The position numbers and the translations under genes were made by a program. 5,349 nt of DNA from an uncultured Gemella sp. GTDB taxonomy: Bacteria; Bacillota; Bacilli; Staphylococcales; Gemellaceae. Shown here piece by piece: positions 1 to 5,349 of this stretch. The notes below the pieces were generated by a model. The model did no database searches. It was not told the DNA's origin and worked only from the letters and a program-made list of their open reading frames with translations. Where the stretch lies: the NCBI GenBank assembly GCA_938038035.1, contig CALHQV010000359.1:1-5349 (forward strand), read 5' to 3'. Positions within the stretch are counted from its first letter, which is position 1, and each line of letters starts with the position of its first letter.

Positions 1-92
1 CCTGCCATATGTACTTCGTGACCTTCTTTATGGAATTTATAAGCGATAGCGTGCTCTCTACCGCCGCTTCCTACTACTAATACTTTAGCCAT
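1..92 (-). CDS. purD: Phosphoribosylamine-glycine ligase (GARS), 5' end only
   Basis: This is the N-terminal fragment of PurD; 30 complete codons are visible before the gene leaves the window. PurD joins phosphoribosylamine and glycine with ATP to make glycinamide ribonucleotide (GAR), the second step of purine synthesis in the cytosol. The visible protein begins MAKVLVVGSGGREHAIAYKF. The hydrophobic strand followed by GSGGREHA (residues 8-15) is the highly conserved start of the PurD N-terminal domain. The ATG lies one base after the purH TAA stop (TAATATG). No Shine-Dalgarno sequence is visible in the 30 bases upstream, so translation probably depends on ribosomes finishing purH. Position directly after purH is standard for purD in Firmicutes. 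The identity rests on a short but diagnostic motif plus context; the ATP-grasp domain cannot be assessed. Confidence 0.93.
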   Translation of the reverse strand, partial: MAKVLVVGSGGREHAIAYKFHKEGHEVHMA

Positions 93-93
93 A

Positions 94-1614
94 TTAGTGT
101 TTAAAGTGACGTATTTTACTGAAGACTATCGCCACACCTTTCTCATTACATGCATCTATGCTTTCTTGATCTCGTATAGATCCTCCCGGTTGAACTATCG
201 CAGCAATACCGTAGTCAGCTGCAATATCAGCACTATCTCTCATTGGGAAGAATGCATCTGAAGCTAGCACTGCACCTTTTGCTTTTTCTCCTGCTTGTTC
301 TAGAGCTATTTTACATGAACCTACTCTATTCATCTGACCAGCACCAATTCCTAAAGTTTGCCCATTTTTTACTACTACTATTGCGTTTGATTTAACATGT
401 TTAACAACTTTTAAACCAAACTCAATATCTCTTTGTTGCGCTTCATCAACTTTCTTCTCAGTTACACTTTCGTATTCATCAGCAAGTTTATCGTTAAAAT
501 CTTGTACTAAGATTCCACCACGGACACTTTTAATTTGTTGTTCATGATTATTATTTTTTTCTGATAGTTTGTAAATACGTAGATTTTTCTTCTTAGTTAG
601 TATTTCTAAAGCTTCTTCATCATAATCTGTTGCTAGTATAATTTCTAAGAAAATACTATGCATTTTTTCAGCAGTTTCTTTATCTACTTTTCCATTTACT
701 GCAACAATTCCACCAAAGATTGACACAGGGTCCGCTTCATAAGCTCTACTATATGCTTCGAATACAGAATTTCCTGTCGCTACTCCACATGGATTCATAT
801 GCTTAACAGCAACACATGTAATTTCTTCAAATTCAGAAAGAATATCTAAAGCTGCAGAAGCATCTTGAATATTATTGTATGACATTTCCTTACCGTGAAG
901 TTGCACAGCATTTTGCAAAGCATAACTTTCATTATTGTCTTGTACGTAGTGATAAGCTTTTTGATGCGGGTTCTCTCCATAACGAAGACTATCTTGAAGT
1001 TTATACGATAATGTTAGTTTTTCAGGTACAAGATTATCTTTTTTATTAAAATAATTAGCAATAGCCGCGTCATAACTTGCAGTAGTATTAAATACTTTAA
1101 TCGCTAAAGCACGACGTGTTTCATAAGTAATACCACCTTGTTCAAGTTCTTCAAGAACTTTAGCATAATCATTAATGTCAGTAACTACTGCCACGTCGTT
1201 GAAGTTTTTAGCCGCACTTCTTAGCATACCAGGACCACCAATATCGATATTTTCGATGATTTCCTCTTCACTAACCCCTTCTTTTTTTACAGTAGCTTCA
1301 AAAGGATATAAATTTACACAAACTAAATCGATATACTCGATATTATTTTCAGCTACGTGTTTATTATGAAGCTCATTACCACGTTTTGATAGTAATCCTC
1401 CGTGAATTTTAGGATGTAGAGTTTTTACACGACCTTCTAGGATTTCTGGAAAATGTGTAACATCCTCAATACTAATACAACTTACACCATTATTTTTTAA
1501 ATGTGTATAAGTTCCACCTGTACTAATAACTTCGAAACCATGTTTTTCTATACCTTTTGCAAATTCTACAATATTTGTTTTATCACTTACACTTATTAAT
1601 GCTCTTTTAGTCAT
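94..1614 (-). CDS. purH: Bifunctional AICAR transformylase / IMP cyclohydrolase
   Basis: PurH carries out the last two steps to IMP: it formylates AICAR using 10-formyl-tetrahydrofolate, then closes the ring. At 506 residues it is close to the usual length for the bacterial family. The N-terminal cyclohydrolase domain (about 1-190, MGS-like fold) shows STGGT (31-35), GRVKTLHP (61-68) and NIDIGGPGM...LRSAAKN (122-137), which includes an Asp and a Lys (124, 136) matching active-site positions known in the vertebrate enzyme. The C-terminal transformylase domain (about 200-506) shows RYGENPHQ (211-218), the catalytic Lys-His pair in KHMNPCG (271-277), GAGQMNRVGS (424-433) and SDAFFPMRD (452-460). 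Both active sites look intact. The ATG overlaps the purN stop as ATGA, and a strong GAGGAGG site inside the purN end supports this start. The stop is one base from the purD start. Confidence 0.98.
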   Translation of the reverse strand: MTKRALISVSDKTNIVEFAKGIEKHGFEVISTGGTYTHLKNNGVSCISIEDVTHFPEILEGRVKTLHPKIHGGLLSKRGNELHNKHVAENNIEYIDLVCVNLYPFEATVKKEGVSEEEIIENIDIGGPGMLRSAAKNFNDVAVVTDINDYAKVLEELEQGGITYETRRALAIKVFNTTASYDAAIANYFNKKDNLVPEKLTLSYKLQDSLRYGENPHQKAYHYVQDNNESYALQNAVQLHGKEMSYNNIQDASAALDILSEFEEITCVAVKHMNPCGVATGNSVFEAYSRAYEADPVSIFGGIVAVNGKVDKETAEKMHSIFLEIILATDYDEEALEILTKKKNLRIYKLSEKNNNHEQQIKSVRGGILVQDFNDKLADEYESVTEKKVDEAQQRDIEFGLKVVKHVKSNAIVVVKNGQTLGIGAGQMNRVGSCKIALEQAGEKAKGAVLASDAFFPMRDSADIAADYGIAAIVQPGGSIRDQESIDACNEKGVAIVFSKIRHFKH

Positions 1615-2174
1615 AGTGCCTCCTCAACTAACTTTAATATTACTTCTGGATATAATTTATGTTCTAGTTTATGTACTTTTTCAGTAACAGTTTCTATAGT
1701 ATCATCTTCTAAAACTTCAAATGATCTTTGAGCAATTACTTCTCCACCATCAAGTTCTTCATTTACATAATGAATACTAATTCCTATTTCTTTCTCACCT
1801 GCATTGAACGCTTGTTCGATAGCATCTTTACCTTTAAATTTCGGTAATAATGATGGATGTAAATTAAGAATTGTCTTTTTATATTTTTCTAAGAAATACG
1901 GTGAAATAATTCTCATATATCCTGCTAAGAAAATATAATCTAAATCTTTAACTTTCTCAAAAATTACACTTTCATATGCTTCTTTTGACTCAAAATCTTT
2001 CGCAGAGAATATAAATACTTTAATATTTCTATCATGTGCTTTTCTAATAACTGCTGCATCTTTTCTATCACACACTAATAGCTCAATTGATATTTTGTCT
2101 TTTAATCTTTCATCATCTGCAATTTTCTCGAAATTACTTCCTGTTCCTGATGCAAATATCGCTACTTTCTTCAT
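1611..2174 (-). CDS. purN: Phosphoribosylglycinamide formyltransferase (GART)
   Basis: PurN transfers a formyl group from 10-formyl-tetrahydrofolate to GAR to give FGAR, the third step of the pathway. The 187-residue protein is a normal length for the single-domain bacterial enzyme. The N-terminus carries the nucleotide-fold loop FASGTGSNFEKI (7-18). The catalytic triad of the family is present: Asn104 and His106 in NLHPSLLP (104-111) and Asp142 in ELDGG (140-144). LAGYMRIIS (83-91), part of the folate-binding region, is also present. The gene starts inside the purM stop (ATGA), and the sequence before the ATG has only a weak GGA-containing candidate ribosome site about 12 bases away, so coupling to purM is likely. 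Its end encodes the ribosome binding site of purH. The product is distinct from PurT, the formate-dependent ATP-grasp alternative. Confidence 0.97.
   Translation of the reverse strand: MKKVAIFASGTGSNFEKIADDERLKDKISIELLVCDRKDAAVIRKAHDRNIKVFIFSAKDFESKEAYESVIFEKVKDLDYIFLAGYMRIISPYFLEKYKKTILNLHPSLLPKFKGKDAIEQAFNAGEKEIGISIHYVNEELDGGEVIAQRSFEVLEDDTIETVTEKVHKLEHKLYPEVILKLVEEAL
1619..1626 (-). promoter_or_regulatory. Ribosome binding site of purH, inside purN
   Basis: The minus strand reads TGAGGAGG, a near-perfect anti-Shine-Dalgarno match, formed by the codons for the final Glu-Glu pair of PurN. The gap to the purH ATG is only four bases, which is short but workable. It makes purH the gene with the longest Shine-Dalgarno match in the window. 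Confidence 0.85.
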
Positions 2175-3175
2175 ACTATTTCTATTCCACTTTCCTCTGT
2201 TACTTCACCAAGGACAAACGCATTATCTATTAACGATAAAGTTTTATCTACGTCTTCCTCGTTTACTATTAATACCATACCTACACCCATATTAAAGATA
2301 TGATACATTTCTTCTTCATCAATTTTACCTTTTTCTTGTAGATACTTGAATACCGCTGGTATTTCATATGAGCTTTTATCAATCTTCATACCTAATCCGT
2401 CTTTTAGAGCACGAGGTAAATTTTCATGGAAACCTCCCCCAGTAATATGAGCTATCCCTGCTACTTTTACCTCTTCTAGTACTTTTAGTACTTCTTTCAC
2501 ATAGATTTTAGTAGGTGTTAATAAAGTTTTTCCTACTGTACTTCCGTTAAATTCTTCGTTTAAACCAATATTATTATCTTTTAAAATTTTTCTTACTAAT
2601 GAAAAGCCATTAGAATGTACTCCACTTGATGGAAGTCCAATTACTATTTGACCTGCTTTTGTATTTTCTGTACTTAGTAATAACTCCTTCTCCTGAGCTC
2701 CTACACAGAATCCTGCAATATCGTATTCTCCGTCTTCATAAAAACCTGCCATCTCAGCAGTCTCCCCACCAACTATCGCACATCCTGCTTGAACACAACC
2801 TTCAGCAACACCTTCAACAATTGCTTCTACTTGTTCAGGATAATTCTTACCTACCGCTAGATAATCTAGGAAAAATAATGGAATAGCACCTTGAGCAAGT
2901 ATGTCATTGGCACACATCGCGACAACATCAATACCGATAGTATTATGAATATCTAATTCGAATGCAAGTTTTAATTTTGTACCTACACCGTCAGTACCAC
3001 TAACTAATACAGGATTTTTAAAGTTATAACTACTAAGATCAAACGCTCCCCCAAAACCACCGATAGCCGACATCATACCAAGATTTTTAGTACGTGCTAC
3101 GTGTTTTTTAATACGTTCAACACTTTCATAACCTGCTTGCAGACTTACACCACTTTCTTCATACTTTTTACTCAT
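2171..3175 (-). CDS. purM: Phosphoribosylformylglycinamidine cyclo-ligase (AIR synthetase)
   Basis: PurM closes the imidazole ring, converting FGAM to AIR with ATP, the fifth step of purine synthesis. Its 334 residues are close to the usual bacterial length. The N-terminal half holds SGTDGVGTKLKLA (59-71), the glycine-rich ATP-binding segment, followed by GIDVVAMCANDILAQGA (81-97) and GGETAEM (136-142), all hallmarks of the PurM/PurL superfamily. The C-terminal half has LPSSGVHSNGFSL (181-193), HITGGGFHENLPR (243-255) and FNMGVGM (294-300). No conserved segment appears missing. The ATG shares one base with the purF stop (TAATG) and is preceded by AAAGGGG at a 9-base spacing, which fixes the start. 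The end overlaps purN by four bases. Its substrate FGAM must come from an FGAM synthetase that is not encoded in this window. Confidence 0.98.
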   Translation of the reverse strand: MSKKYEESGVSLQAGYESVERIKKHVARTKNLGMMSAIGGFGGAFDLSSYNFKNPVLVSGTDGVGTKLKLAFELDIHNTIGIDVVAMCANDILAQGAIPLFFLDYLAVGKNYPEQVEAIVEGVAEGCVQAGCAIVGGETAEMAGFYEDGEYDIAGFCVGAQEKELLLSTENTKAGQIVIGLPSSGVHSNGFSLVRKILKDNNIGLNEEFNGSTVGKTLLTPTKIYVKEVLKVLEEVKVAGIAHITGGGFHENLPRALKDGLGMKIDKSSYEIPAVFKYLQEKGKIDEEEMYHIFNMGVGMVLIVNEEDVDKTLSLIDNAFVLGEVTEESGIEIV

Positions 3176-4626
3176 TACATTCTACCCCTTTCTTTTAGAA
3201 ACTCTATTTGAATATCCGTCATTGAATTTACATAACTTTCTTCATAATCGTACAGTCCCGCACTATAGTCTCCGTTATAGCACTCCATACATAATCCCGA
3301 ATAAGGTGCATCATAGTTTAAACCAATAGAATCTATCAATCCTTGTTCACTTAAGAATCCTAATGAATCAGCTCCAATAATTTCACAGATTTCTTCATTT
3401 GTTTTATTTGCTGAGATAAGTTCCTCAGTAGTAGAAATATCTATACCATAGAAACTTGGGAACATTAGCGGTGGACAAGCTATTCTTACGTGTACTTCTC
3501 TAGCCCCAGCTTCTTTTAACATCTTCACAATTCTTTTACTAGTAGTACCTCGAACTATAGAATCATCAACTAGCACTATACTCTTACCTTGAACAACACC
3601 TCTTACTGGTGAAAGTTTCATTCTTACACCTTGCTCACGAAGTTCCTGCGTAGGTTGAATAAATGTACGTGCTACATATTGATTTTTAATTAATCCCATT
3701 TCATATGGTAGTCCACTTTCTTCAGCGTAACCACTGGCTGCTGATAAAGATGAGTTAGGTACCCCAATTACCATATCTGCATCTGGTGTAGGTTGTTCTT
3801 TAGCAAGCGTACGACCTGTTCTTTTTCTAGCACTATGCACGTTAATTCCAGCTATATTAGAATCAGGTCTAGCAAAGTATACATATTCCATCGCAGCGAT
3901 AGATACTTGTGTATCTTCAGTATATTTCTCTATTCTAATACCTTTATCATTAATAGTAACTAGCTCTCCAGCACCTACATTACAAACAAACTCAGCACCT
4001 ACTATATCCAGTGCGCAAGTCTCACTAGCTGCTACATATGCACCGTTTTTCATCTTACCTATCGCTAAAGGTCTAAAGCTATTTGGATCTACTGCTCCGT
4101 AAAGAGTTCTTTCAGTTAATACTAGATAAGTAAATCCACCTTTTATAATGTTTAGACTTTCTTTAAGCTGTTCTTTAAAAGTTTCTTTTTTACTTCTTCT
4201 AATAAGATGAATAAGTACTTCCGTGTCAGAAGAAGAATGGAATATTGCACCTTGTTGTTCTAATTCTTTTCTTAAAGTTTTAGCGTTGATTAAATTACCA
4301 TTGTGACAAATACCAACACTCATATCGTAGAAATGAAATAGAAATGGTTGAATATTTTGGATACTATTGCTTCCGCTTGTCGCGTATCTAACATGTCCAA
4401 TAGCACTATTTCCTACTAATCTTTCTAATTTTTCTTTATCACGAAATACTTCCGATACTAATCCAAGGTCACGATGCCCTCTTAATTTAGTACCTTCTTT
4501 AGAAACTATTCCAGCTCCTTCTTGCCCTCTATGTTGTAAACTATGTAAACCGAAGTACGTCACATTACTAGCTTCGGGATGTCCCCAAATACCGAATACT
4601 CCACATTCTTCATTAAGACTACGCAT
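3175..4626 (-). CDS. purF: Amidophosphoribosyltransferase (GPAT), Bacillus type with degenerate Fe-S ligands
   Basis: PurF makes phosphoribosylamine from PRPP and glutamine, the committed first step of the pathway. The 483-residue protein has a class II (Ntn) glutaminase domain followed by a phosphoribosyltransferase domain. A seven-residue leader MRSLNEE precedes Cys8, the expected nucleophile, so a short propeptide is probably cleaved as in B. subtilis PurF. Glutaminase motifs include HRGQEGAG (32-39), GHVRYATSG (77-85), CHNGNL (107-112) and SSDTEVL (132-138). The PRPP loop VLVDDSIVRGTTS is at 351-363. Against the B. subtilis enzyme as I recall it, three of four [4Fe-4S] ligands are replaced: Ala244, Ser391 and Ser443; only Cys446 remains. 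The cluster is therefore probably absent. The ATG overlaps the end of purC by 8 bases and has a strong AAGGAG site. Feedback control by AMP/GMP is expected from the family but cannot be read here. Confidence 0.98.
   Translation of the reverse strand: MRSLNEECGVFGIWGHPEASNVTYFGLHSLQHRGQEGAGIVSKEGTKLRGHRDLGLVSEVFRDKEKLERLVGNSAIGHVRYATSGSNSIQNIQPFLFHFYDMSVGICHNGNLINAKTLRKELEQQGAIFHSSSDTEVLIHLIRRSKKETFKEQLKESLNIIKGGFTYLVLTERTLYGAVDPNSFRPLAIGKMKNGAYVAASETCALDIVGAEFVCNVGAGELVTINDKGIRIEKYTEDTQVSIAAMEYVYFARPDSNIAGINVHSARKRTGRTLAKEQPTPDADMVIGVPNSSLSAASGYAEESGLPYEMGLIKNQYVARTFIQPTQELREQGVRMKLSPVRGVVQGKSIVLVDDSIVRGTTSKRIVKMLKEAGAREVHVRIACPPLMFPSFYGIDISTTEELISANKTNEEICEIIGADSLGFLSEQGLIDSIGLNYDAPYSGLCMECYNGDYSAGLYDYEESYVNSMTDIQIEFLKERGRM
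3185..3191 (-). promoter_or_regulatory. Ribosome binding site of purM, inside purF
   Basis: The minus strand reads AAAGGGG nine bases before the purM ATG, within the last codons of purF. An earlier ATG at 3180-3178 is the final Met codon of purF and is followed directly by TAA, so it cannot be the start of an extended purM. Confidence 0.8.
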
Positions 4627-5320
4627 TTTTTAATCTCCTTAAAACTTCTTCATAAGCTTCCATTACAGAACCCAAATCTCTTCTAAATCTATCTTTATCT
4701 AATTTTTCATTTGTATCTTTATCCCAAAGACGACATGTATCTGGAGAAATTTCATCAGCTAGAATTATTTCACCATCTTTAGTTTTTCCGAATTCAATCT
4801 TGAAGTCAACAAGTACTAAGTTTGCATCTAAGTATAATTTTTGTAATAGTTCGTTGATTTTTAAAGCTTGAGTTCTGATATTTTCTAATTCTTCTTCTGT
4901 AACGATTTCTAATGCCACTGCATGATCATTATTGATTAGTGGATCATTTAGCTCATCATTTTTATAACTTAGCTCAAAAACTGGTTTTTTTAATTTTTTT
5001 CCTTCTTCAAGTCCGTATTTTTTCGCCATAGAACCAGCTACTATATTACGTACAATTACTTCTAAAGGAATAATAGTAACATGCTTACAAATCTGATCTG
5101 TTTCATTAACTTTTCTAATAAAATGAGTTTTTACACCTTGTTTTTCTAAGTACTCGAAGATTAATGAAGTGATTGTATTATTGAATACTCCTTTACCTTC
5201 AAACTCTTCTTTTTTTACACCGTTAAAAGCTGTAGCACTATTTTTATAATGCACATATATTTCATCATTGTTTTCACATTCGAACAGTTGTTTAGCTTTT
5301 CCTTCGTATAAAAGTTTCAT
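4619..5320 (-). CDS. purC: Phosphoribosylaminoimidazole-succinocarboxamide synthase (SAICAR synthetase)
   Basis: PurC joins CAIR and aspartate with ATP to give SAICAR, the step that adds the last nitrogen of AICAR. At 233 residues it is the typical short bacterial form, unlike the longer fungal type. Visible signatures are LYEGKAKQLFE (4-14) at the N-terminus, the SAICAR synthetase motif PLEVIVRN (85-92), AGSMAKKYGL (95-104), LVDFKIEFG (170-178) and ADEISPDTCRLWD (188-200). The start is supported by AAAGGGGG nine bases upstream. The reading frame stays open to the right edge, but it has no recognisable start codon there, so the ATG at 5320 is preferred. The end contains the purF ribosome binding site and overlaps the purF start. 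The CAIR substrate would come from PurE/PurK, not seen here. Confidence 0.98.
   Translation of the reverse strand: MKLLYEGKAKQLFECENNDEIYVHYKNSATAFNGVKKEEFEGKGVFNNTITSLIFEYLEKQGVKTHFIRKVNETDQICKHVTIIPLEVIVRNIVAGSMAKKYGLEEGKKLKKPVFELSYKNDELNDPLINNDHAVALEIVTEEELENIRTQALKINELLQKLYLDANLVLVDFKIEFGKTKDGEIILADEISPDTCRLWDKDTNEKLDKDRFRRDLGSVMEAYEEVLRRLKNA
4635..4640 (-). promoter_or_regulatory. Ribosome binding site of purF, inside purC
   Basis: The minus strand reads AAGGAG, eight bases before the purF ATG. It lies wholly within the Leu-Arg-Arg codons near the end of purC, so ribosomes finishing purC cross it. It fixes the purF start and hence the seven-residue propeptide. Confidence 0.85.
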
Positions 5321-5329
5321 TATTTTTTT

Positions 5330-5337
5330 CCCCCTTT
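5330..5337 (-). promoter_or_regulatory. Ribosome binding site of purC
   Basis: The minus strand reads AAAGGGGG, followed by nine A-rich bases and the purC ATG. The purine run and spacing fit a good Gram-positive Shine-Dalgarno site and support the chosen purC start. Confidence 0.8.
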
Positions 5338-5349
5338 GAAGTAATTCAC

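Noticed and set aside
549..559. T-rich runs inside genes (for example here in purH) as possible rho-independent terminators or frameshift sites
   Set aside because: They encode Lys/Asn-rich stretches in intact frames, with no GC-rich hairpin beside them and no frame break.
1175..1369. Plus-strand open frame of 64 codons
   Set aside because: It lies antisense within purH, whose protein is conserved throughout this stretch, and has no ribosome site or recognisable product.
2095..2295. Plus-strand open frame of 66 codons across the purM/purN junction
   Set aside because: It is opposite two well-supported genes, and its Leu/Phe-rich content is what the complement of AT-rich coding DNA gives. 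No ribosome site is seen.
2626..2886. Plus-strand open frame of 86 codons with a Leu/Gln/His-rich product
   Set aside because: It is antisense to the conserved core of purM. The odd composition reflects the complementary strand rather than a real protein.
4367..4633. Plus-strand open frame of 88 codons opposite the start of purF
   Set aside because: It is antisense to the glutaminase domain of purF, has no ribosome site and shows no family resemblance.
5321..5335. T-run next to a C-run at the right edge, resembling a terminator or G-rich structural element
   Set aside because: Read on the coding strand it is simply the purC Shine-Dalgarno sequence and A-rich spacer. There is no inverted repeat beside it.
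1..5349. CRISPR arrays, insertion sequences, tRNA or rRNA genes, phage or defence genes
   Set aside because: Both strands are accounted for by six purine genes. I see no regularly spaced repeats, terminal inverted repeats, transposase motifs or structured RNA segments.

Overview
The window is a nearly gap-free piece of a de novo purine biosynthesis operon, transcribed entirely on the minus strand. In transcription order (right to left) it reads purC, purF, purM, purN, purH and the first 30 codons of purD, which runs off the left edge. The products cover GPAT (PurF, step 1), the start of GARS (PurD, step 2), folate-dependent GART (PurN, step 3), AIRS (PurM, step 5), SAICAR synthetase (PurC) and the bifunctional AICAR transformylase/IMP cyclohydrolase (PurH, the last two steps to IMP).

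Organism: the DNA is AT-rich, the Shine-Dalgarno sequences are strong and Gram-positive in style (AAGGAG, GAGGAGG, AAAGGGG), and PurF is the Bacillus-type enzyme with a short propeptide before the catalytic cysteine. This points to a low-GC Firmicute. PurF resembles streptococcal and Gemella-like proteins as I recall them (C-terminal LYDYEE motif, degenerate Fe-S ligands), but the gene order C-F-M-N-H-D, with no FGAM synthetase genes between purC and purF, is more like the arrangement I recall from clostridia. A Gemella-like member of the Bacilli is my best guess, with low certainty.

Layout: purC 5320-4619, purF 4626-3175, purM 3175-2171, purN 2174-1611, purH 1614-94, purD from 92 leftward. 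Junctions are an 8-base overlap (purC/purF), a 1-base TAATG overlap (purF/purM), two 4-base ATGA overlaps (purM/purN and purN/purH) and a single spacer base (purH/purD). There is no room for an internal promoter or terminator outside coding sequence, so the genes are almost certainly co-transcribed and partly translationally coupled. The operon promoter and any PurR site or guanine riboswitch must lie to the right of the window.

Nothing here looks like a novel system. The points most worth a second look are the loss of three of the four Fe-S cluster ligands in a Bacillus-type PurF, the absence of FGAM synthetase (purL/purQ/purS) from the purC-purF junction, and the marked differences in ribosome binding site strength between tightly coupled genes.
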